From: JADJPF01 sp964492845
Lineage (GTDB): Bacteria > Acidobacteriota > Blastocatellia > Chloracidobacteriales > JADJPF01
DNA: 64,000 nucleotides
Reading direction: 5' to 3'
Assembly (NCBI GenBank): GCA_964492845.1
Contig: CAZBMZ010000001.1
Location: 186,001-250,000 of the forward strand
Shown here piece after piece: positions 1-9,456 of the stretch. The position numbers and the translations under genes were made by a program. A model generated the notes under the pieces. It was not told the origin of the DNA. It ran no database searches and was given only the letters and a program-made list of their open reading frames with translations. The first letter of the stretch is position 1; the number at the start of each line of letters is the position of its first letter.

Positions 1-3000
1 TGTACCATTCTCATCTTCATCTTCATTAAAAATCCAACAGTCATTGTTAGTATCTTGAGGAGATTTACCAGTATCTTGATTATCGGATTTAGTTCCTGTT
101 GCAGCATTTGGTTCACAACCATATTTAACAGCACCATCTATCTTGGGTGCTAAAGCAACAGGTTTACCACTACTACTAGTAACATTACCACCTAAATTCC
201 AAATTACATTTTCACGATTGTATGAACCATCCCCAATAACACTTTCAAGATTAGTAAAATTCGGTACATTTGGATGTTGGGAAAGAGGTTTTTTCAAGTT
301 GATATTGCTAGAAACTACAGGCTCATCACCACGACGGTCAGAAATATAAATGACCCAACCATTATCTTGATTAACATTTATGTTTTCATGAATTAAATCA
401 TTAGCAAGGTTTGCTGCTCTTAGTGGTACACCAGTAACGCTTCTATAAGCAGTTGTTCCCATTTGAGAAAATAGACTATCAAAATCACCTTTAAATAAAC
501 GTCCTAGATTACCTGCATCTATTTCAACTAAATTCATAACACCTGGCTTATTAATAGAGTCTGTTTCTAATCCTGGAACAGGTTGTCTTTTATCATCAGT
601 ACTAGCCCCTATATCAGCTTGATGAGGTAGTCCTTCACGAGAATCATAAATATTGATTGGAAAAGGCACTAGAGCTATTTCTGTAGTGTTATTTTTCAAA
701 ATCCAAGTATTTTCGCCCTTGAAATCTTGGCTAGTAACATTAACTACTTTATCGGTTTTATTTTTAGGTAAATTTACATTTTCACTTAAAGCAAATTTTT
801 TACTATTACTTTCCCAGTTAATATATACAACTGGAGAAGATGATGTTGCTAGAGGTGAATAAACATTACCATTACTAGCTGACTCTGTACCCTGTCTAGT
901 GGTTTGTGCAGTACCTCTAAAATCAATTTCTGTACGAAGAGGATTCATTGAAGGTATAGGAGCCCTAGCTATATCTGTGTAGTAACCTCCTGGATCTGGT
1001 TGGGGTTCAGCATAAGGAGCAGGGTTTAAGTTACTATCGTCATCAAAAACTGTAGATGCAAATCTAGTAGTAAATTTCTTACGTTTATATTTAGAGTTTG
1101 GAGTAGGACAAGAGCTACACTCATTTCTTCTATCCTCATCATCTCTGATACCAAACATCTTAATACTGCTATTGTTATAGGCTTGCATTGCCATACTAGA
1201 ATAATAGTCAAAATTAAGAGTTGGACTAAGTTCATCTAGTGTAGGTTTAAGCTCGGAGCTATCATCTAAATCTGGTAATTTATCATCCAGATCATCATCA
1301 ATATTTCTATCTCTTTCAACTTCTTGTCTGTAAGGAACAGCCATACGTTGAAGATGAATAATTGAATTTTCATCTAAATACGGGCCAAAGGAACTACTAA
1401 CATCTACAGGCAAGGCTATTGGAAAACCCACACTAGTACGGGGATAATAAAGTTCTGGTGTTGTGGATCCTGATGTTTTTGCTTGGAAGGGAACTGTTGT
1501 TCCTAAATTAAGAATTTCTTCAGTAATATCTAATGTTTGACCATTAGCTCTAACTAACTCTACTTTAATCCACCCATGAATGCGTGCGCCATTAACACGC
1601 GCCCCTGTTGGGCGGGGATTGCCAGAAGAAGGATCTTTTACTTTTGGCTGATAACCGCGTGGAATAGGCCATTTATTGTTAGCTATTTCAGGAGGACTTT
1701 GTCCAACTGGAGTTTCATCCATATAATACCAAAGCGGATTATTAGGATCTGATCCTCTAGGAGTTAAATTAGTTGTGCCACTACCAACATTTTGGGCTAG
1801 CCAGGGATCTGGGCCATCTAATTGAATACCCCCAAAATTACCTGTTCCTTGTGCAGGATTATCACTAGCTAATACAGTGCGAGGTAGTTGATTTTGGTAA
1901 TCAGCTAAGGTAACGCGAATGCCAGGTTTATAATAATAACGTGCTGCAACAAGTGGGGAAGCAATTGCAGGTGCAAAATCACTAGGCAATCCACGTTTGA
2001 TAATTTCAATTGCATTAAGACCTAATAAATTTTGAATCGGTAATTTTAGTGGGCGTACACCAACTTTGATTGCTGAAGGGAAATTAGTGTTACCAGTGCA
2101 ATTAGCAGGTGCAGTGTCTTCAGAAGAAGCAATTTCACCACAATCTGGATCATTAGAAGGGTTTTTTGCTCCAGTAGTAGAAGTTCCTTGATTTTGATTT
2201 ACATCATTATAATCTGACGCGCCACCTCCATGGAAAACCCTGATGTAATTGGTTCCATCTCCAGAGAAAGATGACCCAGTTTTTTCTGTACCGATAACCA
2301 GATGTTTGGCAATAGTGATTCTTGCACCGGTTGGCACCATGTTTCCTCCAGTATCAAAAGCGTACTGACGAAAAAGATTTCTTGGTGCCCCACTTCTTGT
2401 TCCACCAGTAGTAAAAAAGTTACCATTAGTGTGTACCCAACCACCAAAAGCCCAAGTAGGAGGGATATAAAGCTCAAAATCAGCATCGCTAAAAATACCA
2501 AATTGAAAAGTAGGTATTAAATAGTTGTTAAAATCACGGGTAACTTGTACATCTGAGCCAGCAGAACTTGATGCTCTAGCTGTAGCAACCATACGAAAAC
2601 GGCGTGCAAAGCCTTGTAGTCCTGCATAATCACCACGTGGAATTGTAACTAAATTAGTTGGTCTTAAAGGATAATTACAAACAGGTGCAGCCCCTGGATT
2701 ACAAACATCTACTAAACAAAAACCTCCTGGTGGAAGCGGATCACCTTCCCAACCTAAATCAAAAAGGTTTGTTCCAGCCATGTATTTACCAGAATACAAG
2801 TTAGAACAAGGGCTATTTGGAGGACAATTAACATTAGGTAATTTTAAGTCGTAACCATTAACATTAGTTGGTTGGTTGATAATCACCCGACACATCGAAT
2901 CATAAGTTGGTGATAGTGATGTTAAAAATAGGTTACTAAAATCACCTGTCATTTGTTCTAGTTTTGAATAAGCAGAAAAGAAGGCTCTCTTTTTTCCTAC

Positions 3001-3168
3001 TTCAAAACTTGATGAAATTGCATCAGAAGTAGCATTCATTAAAGATGCACTAACATAAATAGTAAGTAGTGCTAAAACTAATGTAACAATAACGAGGGCA
3101 GAACCTTTTTCTTGACTTTTTCTTAATTTCTTAAAGATTTTTCTTAGCAAATTTCTTTGTTTTCTCAT
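1..3168 (-). CDS. Giant PilX-like minor pilin / pilus-assembly protein, C-terminus off the window edge
   Basis: An uninterrupted reading frame runs from the ATG at 3168 to the left edge (1056 codons, no stop), so the gene is partial at its 3' end. An AGGAGG Shine-Dalgarno sits 4 nt before the start. The N-terminus is a basic stretch followed by a hydrophobic helix (KGSALVIVTLVLALL, about residues 20-40), the pattern of PilX N-terminal domains rather than the GFSLIE type III prepilin motif. The rest is a long extracellular-looking region rich in Gly, Pro, Asn and Thr with scattered Cys. It is the last gene seen in a fimT-pilV-pilW-like operon, 19 nt after the PilW-like gene, which supports a tip or priming role in type IV pili or a pseudopilus. 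PilX is usually below 250 residues, so over 1000 is unusual; a PilX/PilY1-like adhesin combination is possible but not shown. Confidence 0.8.
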   Translation of the reverse strand, partial: MRKQRNLLRKIFKKLRKSQEKGSALVIVTLVLALLTIYVSASLMNATSDAISSSFEVGKKRAFFSAYSKLEQMTGDFSNLFLTSLSPTYDSMCRVIINQPTNVNGYDLKLPNVNCPPNSPCSNLYSGKYMAGTNLFDLGWEGDPLPPGGFCLVDVCNPGAAPVCNYPLRPTNLVTIPRGDYAGLQGFARRFRMVATARASSSAGSDVQVTRDFNNYLIPTFQFGIFSDADFELYIPPTWAFGGWVHTNGNFFTTGGTRSGAPRNLFRQYAFDTGGNMVPTGARITIAKHLVIGTEKTGSSFSGDGTNYIRVFHGGGASDYNDVNQNQGTSTTGAKNPSNDPDCGEIASSEDTAPANCTGNTNFPSAIKVGVRPLKLPIQNLLGLNAIEIIKRGLPSDFAPAIASPLVAARYYYKPGIRVTLADYQNQLPRTVLASDNPAQGTGNFGGIQLDGPDPWLAQNVGSGTTNLTPRGSDPNNPLWYYMDETPVGQSPPEIANNKWPIPRGYQPKVKDPSSGNPRPTGARVNGARIHGWIKVELVRANGQTLDITEEILNLGTTVPFQAKTSGSTTPELYYPRTSVGFPIALPVDVSSSFGPYLDENSIIHLQRMAVPYRQEVERDRNIDDDLDDKLPDLDDSSELKPTLDELSPTLNFDYYSSMAMQAYNNSSIKMFGIRDDEDRRNECSSCPTPNSKYKRKKFTTRFASTVFDDDSNLNPAPYAEPQPDPGGYYTDIARAPIPSMNPLRTEIDFRGTAQTTRQGTESASNGNVYSPLATSSSPVVYINWESNSKKFALSENVNLPKNKTDKVVNVTSQDFKGENTWILKNNTTEIALVPFPINIYDSREGLPHQADIGASTDDKRQPVPGLETDSINKPGVMNLVEIDAGNLGRLFKGDFDSLFSQMGTTAYRSVTGVPLRAANLANDLIHENINVNQDNGWVIYISDRRGDEPVVSSNINLKKPLSQHPNVPNFTNLESVIGDGSYNRENVIWNLGGNVTSSSGKPVALAPKIDGAVKYGCEPNAATGTKSDNQDTGKSPQDTNNDCWIFNEDEDENGT

Positions 3169-3187
3169 ATATCCTCCTAGCCTTAAT

Positions 3188-4378
3188 TTATTCAAGCGGC
3201 TTAGGCTTATAACTATTTCCGTAAAAGTTTCTAGTATTAAAAGTACCTTCTAAAGAAAAGCGGTAAAGGTATCCATTACTACTGTTATAGGGATCTCTAA
3301 CTTTTGTATCTCTTTCTTGTGCGCGAGCTTTTATAGAGACATTTACACGGCGAATATCTAATAATCGATAATCTGTACCTTGAATTCCTTGATTGACACC
3401 AGAGCCATAAAATCCAGGGTCATTAACAGGACTAGTTGTAAGAGCCGAATTAGTATTTGGATTTTTTCTTTCTGATAAAAGATAGGTAAATTGTAAATCT
3501 TCTATACCTGTAGCGATAATGTTGTCATGGTAACAATCATTTCCTGTTCCACAGTCATAAGTAGTTGTAACTGGTGTAACAGAGGCCGCCGTCATATTGC
3601 TAGGAGAAAGACTAGCTGTGTGAGGTGGTGCAAGGCGTTCCCGACGAACTAAATTACCATTTCGATCTACAAAATAAGTAACAAAATAAAAAGTGTATAA
3701 AGTGATAAGTCGATTAACTTGTTGAGGGTCAAGGTCTGATAAAGGCCCTACACCAGGTCTATTGATATTATAAATATCTGCTCCACCCGATTGAAAATTA
3801 ATCCTATTTGTACCAGTTACACTTGTTACTACACCAATAGCAGTTTCTTGACCAGCACTTAAAACGCAAAAATCACCTGTGTATAATGTTGCTTGTCCTG
3901 TTAAGGAAAGACCAGGTATTAAAGTAAATTGACTTCCTGTTGAATTTACTGTTCCTGTTAATGGTAAACCGTTGTTGAAAATTTGATTTGTGTAAACCAT
4001 AGTGATTTGATCTGTAGCATTTGTTACTGTTCCACCGGCGGAACTAACTGTTTCTACTAGATTTACATTATTTCCAGGGATTATAGGATAAAGATTACTG
4101 ACAGCTTGGCTACCTGTTCCAAGTAAAGGAGTTAAAAGATTTGAACCTGAAGTATCTATTGCAGGAGTGAAATTATAACCAGCATTTTGCAAGTCACGTC
4201 CAATTAAAACCAAAGCAGCACGAGCATTTTGTTCAACATCTGTTAATTTATAAGAAGTAGAGCGAAGTAGTTGTGCAGATTTCATAAAGGAAAGCAAAGG
4301 CCCTAATATTACTAATAATAAAGCTGTAGCAACTAAAAGTTCTATAAGTGAAAAACCAGATTCTCTAGCTCTTTTCAT
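3188..4378 (-). CDS. PilW-like prepilin (minor pilin)
   Basis: 396 residues. It starts with a short basic leader and a canonical prepilin peptidase/N-methylation motif, G-FSLIELLVA, with Glu at +5, then a hydrophobic helix (to about residue 32). The length and the third position in the operon match PilW-type minor pilins. The C-terminal part is beta-rich, contains a Cys pair (CGTGNDC) and ends in a region typical of secreted pilins. It should be cleaved by PilD-type peptidase and inserted in the inner membrane before assembly. It sits 17 nt after the PilV-like gene and 19 nt before the giant PilX-like gene. Assignment to PilW rather than GspJ rests on order and length only. Confidence 0.85.
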   Translation of the reverse strand: MKRARESGFSLIELLVATALLLVILGPLLSFMKSAQLLRSTSYKLTDVEQNARAALVLIGRDLQNAGYNFTPAIDTSGSNLLTPLLGTGSQAVSNLYPIIPGNNVNLVETVSSAGGTVTNATDQITMVYTNQIFNNGLPLTGTVNSTGSQFTLIPGLSLTGQATLYTGDFCVLSAGQETAIGVVTSVTGTNRINFQSGGADIYNINRPGVGPLSDLDPQQVNRLITLYTFYFVTYFVDRNGNLVRRERLAPPHTASLSPSNMTAASVTPVTTTYDCGTGNDCYHDNIIATGIEDLQFTYLLSERKNPNTNSALTTSPVNDPGFYGSGVNQGIQGTDYRLLDIRRVNVSIKARAQERDTKVRDPYNSSNGYLYRFSLEGTFNTRNFYGNSYKPKPLE

Positions 4379-4395
4379 TTGCTTATCTCCATGAT

Positions 4396-5028
4396 TTATA
4401 AGGTCTTAAAGTTAGTTAGTCTACAAATTAGTGTGATAGTTTCAGAAGTTCCTATAGGTGTTTGATAACTAACCTTAACTTCAACTTCTTTGACTGCAAC
4501 TGGTGCTGGGGTTAAATCTCGGATAATTACCTGTCTTGAATAACTAAGCATTTGTACTTTTCTGTTATTACTGACTGTATCATATCTACCGTCTGGGCCA
4601 GGATCTAACGTAAATTCACGTAAGTTTACTCCTAAACTACCGCTTCCAGAACCTGCACAATTAAGAAAGCCGTCTGAGTCTGAACGGCCATCATCACAAG
4701 TTCCATAAACACCATCAGGGCCAGCTGTAAGCATTTTAGTTATATTTGCATTAGCAGTAGAAGAAACAAAACGCCCTTCAGGGTTATCACTTCCATAGCT
4801 GAGAGCATTAAAAGTAGCAAAGCCTGTTGGTGCTGCTTCTTTAGCAAAGATAATGCTTTCCATTATTTCATTGGCTAGCTGTTTGGCAATTTCTTGTTGT
4901 TTAGCTTTTTGTGGTAGTGTTATGCCTACTACCAAAATGCCTGCTAATGCTACTAAGCCTATAGCCATAATTATTATTGCAATTACTATTTCAACTAATG
5001 AAAAACCTTGTTCTTTGTGTTTTTTCAT
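4396..5028 (-). CDS. PilV/GspI-like prepilin (minor pilin)
   Basis: I chose the ATG at 5028 (MKKHKEQGFSLVEIVIAI) because AGGAG lies 5-6 nt upstream and it gives the short basic leader expected of a prepilin. A longer reading frame to 5064 would overlap the upstream gene and push the cleavage site too far in. 210 residues; G-FSLVE motif with Glu at +5, then a hydrophobic helix to about residue 35. The C-terminal domain holds Cys pairs typical of disulfide-bonded minor pilins. Second gene of the minor-pilin operon, between the FimT/GspH-like and PilW-like genes. Confidence 0.85.
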   Translation of the reverse strand: MKKHKEQGFSLVEIVIAIIIMAIGLVALAGILVVGITLPQKAKQQEIAKQLANEIMESIIFAKEAAPTGFATFNALSYGSDNPEGRFVSSTANANITKMLTAGPDGVYGTCDDGRSDSDGFLNCAGSGSGSLGVNLREFTLDPGPDGRYDTVSNNRKVQMLSYSRQVIIRDLTPAPVAVKEVEVKVSYQTPIGTSETITLICRLTNFKTL

Positions 5029-5042
5029 AATTACTCCTAAAA

Positions 5043-5723
5043 CTATTGGCGGTTGTTTCTCCATTGGTCTTGTTCATAACGCCAAAAACTTACTCCACCT
5101 GTAGCCCCATAAAGCGTAATAGCTCTAGTTAAAGCGTTCATCCCCTGAGCATTTGAACTTGACTCTTTTTGTGGGCAAAAATAAAAAGTGCGGTAAAGTT
5201 GGTTAGCTGATTCGGTTGCCGCATTTAACGCTCTTCCTGCTGGATCAAAATAAAAAGCATAAGTGCTGCTAGGAAAAGCACTATCAATAAAAGTACGTTC
5301 TAAAGGTGGAAATTTAGTAGTTTTGTTAGGGATAAAGTAAGCTACTGCATCAGTAGGATTTACTATTACATCTCTTGGGTAAATATTGACATTTTGTATT
5401 CGTTCGTCTGTTTGAGAACTAAGCGATCCCATATCTACTAGGGAAACGCTATTACCAATAAATTTAAGACTTAAAGTCGAGTTACTAAGAGTTAAGTTTT
5501 GTTCTGTTTCTGCTGTGTTTATGACTACAGCGTAATAAGTACGTCTAGTTATAGAAAGTATTCTGGCTTGTCTTGCAGTGTTATAAAAAGCGCGAGCCGC
5601 ATCATCTGCTTTAATTTGACGACGATGAGGAGCTAGATATAAAACGGTCATTGTAGTTAGTGTTGATAAAATAATTACAACTACCAGCAGTTCTACTAAA
5701 CTAAACCCTTTTGTTTTATACAT
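5043..5723 (-). CDS. GspH/FimT-type pseudopilin
   Basis: 226 residues. MYKTKGFSLVELLVVV is a textbook short-leader prepilin start with Glu at +5, followed by a helix that continues as an amphipathic alpha-N segment (about residues 7-50). Position at the head of a PilV-PilW-PilX-like series and size match FimT/FimU or GspH, which prime type IV pilus or type II secretion pseudopilus assembly. The gap to the next gene is only 14 nt, so the operon is probably translated as one unit. The promoter should lie in the AT-rich region 5724-6058. Confidence 0.87.
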   Translation of the reverse strand: MYKTKGFSLVELLVVVIILSTLTTMTVLYLAPHRRQIKADDAARAFYNTARQARILSITRRTYYAVVINTAETEQNLTLSNSTLSLKFIGNSVSLVDMGSLSSQTDERIQNVNIYPRDVIVNPTDAVAYFIPNKTTKFPPLERTFIDSAFPSSTYAFYFDPAGRALNAATESANQLYRTFYFCPQKESSSNAQGMNALTRAITLYGATGGVSFWRYEQDQWRNNRQ

Positions 5724-6058
5724 ATTTACTCCTTACAACTCCTTGAATCTAAAAGTCTGCTTAAAGAATTTAGTTAAAACTTGCTCTATTTGTTAGATTA
5801 AAACCTGTAAAAGATTGTAATTTTTAGGTTTAGTTGATGGTTAATAATTAATAATCAATTAACGAATTATTAACGAATTATTAATGTTTAATATTAACTC
5901 ATTGTTTTATTAGTTAGGTTTATCAAAGTTTTGACAAAACTTCAGGAAGTTTATCAAGATTTTGTTTTTTTTTCATTAAAATTTTTATTAATAAGTAGAA
6001 TTTTCAGAAAGTTAGTCAAAATTTAGATTTTTCTAAGAAGTTGCACCTAAAAAAAGAT
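5724..6058. other. AT-rich intergenic region upstream of the minor-pilin operon
   Basis: 335 nt without a gene, between the tail of the sugar kinase gene and the head of the pilin operon (both minus). It holds a perfect inverted repeat AAGTTTT-GAC-AAAACTT at 5926-5942 and a tandem duplication of the 11-mer AACGAATTATT at 5861-5882. These are candidate regulatory sites for the pilin operon. No convincing sigma-70 promoter or strong terminator was seen. Confidence 0.45.
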
Positions 6059-7060
6059 TTAATTGTGGAGGGTGTTAGTTTCTATAGAAGTTAATAGTTC
6101 TGTAATGGTTAGTGTGGCTGTCCCACGTTTCATCACTACAATAGCACCAGCGTGATTAGCTATTTTTGCTGCTTGTAAAAAGCTAGCTCCACTAGCCAAA
6201 GCCAAAGTAAATGTAGCTATAACTGTATCTCCTGCACCAGTTACATCGACAGGTTCTTTGCTACCTACAACAGGGATTAAAACAGCAGGATGATCTTTTT
6301 GAAATAGGATCATTCCATCACTTCCACGAGTAAGAAGTAATATTTTTAGTGCTAGTTTACTGCGCAGATCTTCTCCAGCTTTAATTAACTCGCTTTCTGT
6401 AGATAAAGTGCTGTTTACAAGTGCTTCTAACTCTGCTTGATTGGGGGTTGCGGCTGTAAAGCCATAGCAGTCTTTTAAGTGAAATCGGGAATCTATTATT
6501 ATTGGAATTTCAGAATATTTAACAAAGGTATTTTTTAAGGCAGTTAATAAGCTTTTAGTTACTACACCATAGTTATAATCAGAAACAATTATTGCATCAA
6601 TTTTTCCTAAGTAATTGGTTAGTTTTTCAGCTAATTGATCAATGATTTTTTTATTTAATGGTAGAGAAGGTTCACGATCTAAGCGAATTACTTGTTGACG
6701 TGTTGAGTGAAAAGAGCCTGCTAAAATTCTGCTTTTTGTTGGTGTTTGATAGTCAGATAATGCTAGTACGGCTTCGGTATTAACATTATTAGAATTTAGT
6801 TTTAGTAATAATTGCTCGCCAGATATATCTTTACCAACAACACCTAGCACGCTAGCTTGACCAGCTAATGAAGCAACATTAGAAGCGGCATTTCCCGCGC
6901 CTCCAGGCATTGTTTCTGTTCGCTCATGTCGCAAAATCATGACGGGAGCTTCTCTAGATATACGGGTTATTTCTCCATAAACAAATTCATCAGCAATTAG
7001 ATCTCCAATTATCAATAACCGACATTTAGAAAAATTCTTAACAATTTCTGATAATGACAT
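6059..7060 (-). CDS. rfaE1: PfkB-family sugar kinase, D-glycero-beta-D-manno-heptose-7-phosphate kinase type
   Basis: 333 residues, the length of the kinase half of HldE/RfaE. Visible motifs: LLIIGDLIADEFVYG at the N-terminus, the PfkB signature region MPGGAGNAASNVASL (residues about 51-65), DYNYGVVT, and the C-terminal PfkB signature PVDVTGAGDTV (around residue 275), whose Asp is the catalytic base. The family phosphorylates heptose-7-phosphate at O1 during ADP-heptose synthesis for lipopolysaccharide core. The cytidylyltransferase half (RfaE2) is not fused and is not in this window. The related ADP-ribose/sugar kinase families are an alternative, but the N-terminal motifs favour RfaE1. A DUF420 gene lies 16 nt upstream on the same strand. 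Confidence 0.8.
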   Translation of the reverse strand: MSLSEIVKNFSKCRLLIIGDLIADEFVYGEITRISREAPVMILRHERTETMPGGAGNAASNVASLAGQASVLGVVGKDISGEQLLLKLNSNNVNTEAVLALSDYQTPTKSRILAGSFHSTRQQVIRLDREPSLPLNKKIIDQLAEKLTNYLGKIDAIIVSDYNYGVVTKSLLTALKNTFVKYSEIPIIIDSRFHLKDCYGFTAATPNQAELEALVNSTLSTESELIKAGEDLRSKLALKILLLTRGSDGMILFQKDHPAVLIPVVGSKEPVDVTGAGDTVIATFTLALASGASFLQAAKIANHAGAIVVMKRGTATLTITELLTSIETNTLHN

Positions 7061-7076
7061 ATTAAATGGGTAATTT

Positions 7077-7502
7077 TTAACGTGCTGGGTAAAGATGATA
7101 GAGCATAAAATAAACTACTACGCCTGTAACAGATACATAAAGCCAAATAGGGAAAGTCCAACGAGCTATGCGAACATGGCGTTGAAAATCACTTTTCCAA
7201 CCACGATAAAAAGTAGTTATAACTAAAGGTAAAACTACTACAGCTAAAACAGTATGTGTAAATAGAATTGTTAAATAGATATTTCGGGCTAGTCCTACGC
7301 CAGTAAACTTAGTAGAACCATGAAAAGCGTGATAAATTAAGTAGGAAATTAAAAATAAACTAGATGACACCATCGCGCCTATCATACAATTGCGATGGGC
7401 TGTTTTATTATTTCGACGAATAAAAATATAACCAGCAATCATAAAAATTGAGCTAGTTGCATTAAGAATAGCATTAAGTGTAGGTGTAGAAATAGGTAAC
7501 AT
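7077..7502 (-). CDS. DUF420 (CtaM/YozB-like) membrane protein
   Basis: 141 residues with four predicted membrane helices (approx. 12-30, 42-60, 80-100, 118-136). Conserved His-containing loops (NCMIGAM, YHAFHG) match DUF420 proteins, some of which help assemble heme-copper oxidases. The protein is integral to the inner membrane. It lies 16 nt upstream of the sugar kinase and is probably co-transcribed with it, although no functional link is obvious. No oxidase gene lies in the window, so the oxidase-assembly role is inferred from the family only. Confidence 0.75.
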   Translation of the reverse strand: MLPISTPTLNAILNATSSIFMIAGYIFIRRNNKTAHRNCMIGAMVSSSLFLISYLIYHAFHGSTKFTGVGLARNIYLTILFTHTVLAVVVLPLVITTFYRGWKSDFQRHVRIARWTFPIWLYVSVTGVVVYFMLYHLYPAR

Positions 7503-7652
7503 CTTTTTTTACAATATTTTACCAAAATTTTTAAGTCTCTTTCTGCTAGTTTAGCTTAGTTTTTTAGTTCAATCAAAACTAACTGGCTATTTTTAAGCTA
7601 AACGCAAACAGTTTATTAAAAATACAATTATTAAGAGGTTAAATAATCATTA

Positions 7653-8174
7653 ATGGAAAAAGCAAAAAAATTAATTATTCTTTCTATGTTGTTAATGTTT
7701 GTATGCGTTTCTTTGGGCTATGGTCAAACTAGCAAAAGGAAAAGATCTCGACATGGCAAATCAACTAAACCATCTGTAACCAAAACTAAATCGACTGTGC
7801 CGGCTCCTACAAACTTAAATTCTAATGCGGTAACTACTGAAAGTGGACTAACTTATGTTATTACCCAACAAAAGGATAAAGAGGGGCGTAAACCAGCTAT
7901 TGGCGAAACCGTGTTAGTACACTATACTGGCACATTAACGGATGGTACTAAGTTTGATAGCTCACATGATCGTAGCCAACCAATTGCTTTTAAGCTAGGC
8001 ATAGGACAAGTAATAAAAGGCTGGGACGAAGGAATTGCTAAATTAGGTATAGGAGATCAAGCAATATTAGTTATTCCTCCTAGCTTAGGCTATGGTGAGC
8101 GTGGTGCAGGGGGAGTAATACCACCTAATGCAACATTAATTTTTATTGTTGAACTTGTAGAAATAAAACAATAA
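7653..8174 (+). CDS. Exported FKBP-type peptidyl-prolyl cis-trans isomerase
   Basis: 173 residues. Signal peptide at residues 1-24 (hydrophobic LIILSMLLMFVCVSLGYG), a very basic linker (SKRKRSRHGKS, Thr/Pro/Lys-rich, to about 60), then one complete FKBP domain (about 65-173). FKBP signature residues are present: VLVHYTG, DGTKFDSS, VIKGWDEG, PPSLGYGERGAG and IPPNATLIFIVELV. It would catalyse proline isomerisation in the periplasm and assist folding of exported proteins. It stands 23 nt before the ECF sigma gene on the same strand, so envelope-stress-linked expression is possible. Confidence 0.9.
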   Translation: MEKAKKLIILSMLLMFVCVSLGYGQTSKRKRSRHGKSTKPSVTKTKSTVPAPTNLNSNAVTTESGLTYVITQQKDKEGRKPAIGETVLVHYTGTLTDGTKFDSSHDRSQPIAFKLGIGQVIKGWDEGIAKLGIGDQAILVIPPSLGYGERGAGGVIPPNATLIFIVELVEIKQ

Positions 8175-8197
8175 CTCTAATTGTCTAAATATTTTCC

Positions 8198-8821
8198 ATG
8201 AAAGAAAACTTAGAACATAGTAACTCTCCTAAAATGGAGAGTTACTATAAGGTAGTTGCTGATTTATTAGAAAAAATAGCAAAAAAAGATACTGCTGCTT
8301 TAAGTAGTTTGTATGATTTAACTAGTGCGCAAATTTATGGAATTATTTGTCAGTTAATTAAAGATCCTACTATAGCTGAAGAAGTGCTTTCTGATACTTA
8401 CCTTTATATTTGGCATAATGCAGAAAATTATGATCAACAAAGAGGTAAACCTATCACTTGGCTTTTTATCCTCGCTCGCTCTCGCGCTTTTGACGAAATA
8501 CGCAGATATAAATGGAAAAATCTAGTTACACAAGATATATCTCTAATAGATAGTTTTACTTTAATATCAGTATTTAATAAGCAACCCTCTCCAGAAGAAA
8601 ACTTTTTTGATAGTGAAAGACAAAAATCTATACAAAATGCCCTAAAAAAATTACCAGATGAGCAAAGGAAAGTAATTGAGCTTGCTTATTATGGGGGTTT
8701 TAGTCACCGAGAAATTGCCGTAGAAACTAATCAACCTATTGGCACAGTTAAAACACGTATTAGAAGTGGTACTGATAAACTCAGAGAACTACTTAAACCT
8801 TTAATAGAGGATAAGGTATGA
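8198..8821 (+). CDS. ECF-type RNA polymerase sigma factor
   Basis: 207 residues. Region 2 (about 30-105) has the core-binding and -10 recognition pattern ending in PITWLFILARSRAFDEIRR. Region 4 (about 150-203) contains LPDEQRKVIELAYYGGFSHREIA and IGTVKTRIRSG, the helix-turn-helix for the -35 element. There is no region 1.1 or 3, as expected of an ECF factor. Its stop overlaps the start of the ChrR-like gene (ATGA), so the two are translationally coupled, the usual arrangement for a sigma factor and its anti-sigma. An internal Met 13 is a possible alternative start. Confidence 0.92.
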   Translation: MKENLEHSNSPKMESYYKVVADLLEKIAKKDTAALSSLYDLTSAQIYGIICQLIKDPTIAEEVLSDTYLYIWHNAENYDQQRGKPITWLFILARSRAFDEIRRYKWKNLVTQDISLIDSFTLISVFNKQPSPEENFFDSERQKSIQNALKKLPDEQRKVIELAYYGGFSHREIAVETNQPIGTVKTRIRSGTDKLRELLKPLIEDKV

Positions 8822-9429
8822 AGCATTGCGTGGATGAAATTAAAGAGCTTGTCACGCTACATGCTTTTAGTATGTTAGCAGAAGAAGAAGCTAATCAAAT
8901 AAATCAACATTTATCTGTTTGTGATGAATGTAAAAGAGACTTTTTAGAGTTAGAAATTTTAACTGGTACTTTATCTTACATCACTAAACCTGTTTTACCG
9001 GCACCGTCAGTAAAAGAAAAAATACTTGCCAGTGTAGAAAAAACAAAAAGAAAAAATACCTATAAAAATAATGAAGCTTTTATTACTATCAAGGCTAATG
9101 AAGGTGAGTGGCAAGAAATTTCTACTGGAGTATTTAGTAAAGCACTTTTTAGTAATTTGCAGACAGGCACTATTACTAGTGTAATGAGAATGCTTCCTGG
9201 AGCAAAAGCCGAGCTTCATTATCATACTTCTATAGAAGAGTGTTATGTTATTTCTGGGGATTTTCATGTGGGTGATAGTCAAGAAACAGAAATTGAGCTT
9301 GGCCCGGGTGATTATCATTGTGCGCAAGCTGGAAGCACTCATGCTATTGCTTATACTAATCAAGGTACAGAGTTACTAGTAATAATGCCACTAAATTGTG
9401 AAATTGCTTGCGAGATACCTAGTAAGTAA
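8818..9429 (+). CDS. chrR: ChrR-like zinc-binding anti-sigma factor with cupin domain
   Basis: 203 residues. The N-terminal ZAS domain holds His31, Cys35 and Cys38 (HLSVCDEC), the H-x3-C-x2-C zinc site. The C-terminal half (about 95-200) is a cupin with the metal pattern HYH at 134-136, Glu141 and a later His (GSTHAI). In Rhodobacter, ChrR holds its ECF partner inactive through the ZAS domain and releases it on singlet oxygen through the cupin domain. The same mechanism is inferred here. Start overlaps the sigma gene stop by 4 nt. The regulon is unknown; the next gene, a dienelactone-hydrolase-family enzyme, is a candidate member. Confidence 0.87.
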   Translation: MKHCVDEIKELVTLHAFSMLAEEEANQINQHLSVCDECKRDFLELEILTGTLSYITKPVLPAPSVKEKILASVEKTKRKNTYKNNEAFITIKANEGEWQEISTGVFSKALFSNLQTGTITSVMRMLPGAKAELHYHTSIEECYVISGDFHVGDSQETEIELGPGDYHCAQAGSTHAIAYTNQGTELLVIMPLNCEIACEIPSK

Positions 9430-9456
9430 AATACATTATTTTGAACAGGGGAAAAT

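Noticed and set aside
143..862. Plus-strand reading frames opposite the PilX-like gene
   Set aside because: They have no ribosome site or recognisable domain, while the minus-strand frame is open over 1056 codons with a good start.
2199..2501. 100-residue minus-strand reading frame inside the PilX-like gene
   Set aside because: It is in a different frame of the same strand within the long gene and has no independent support.
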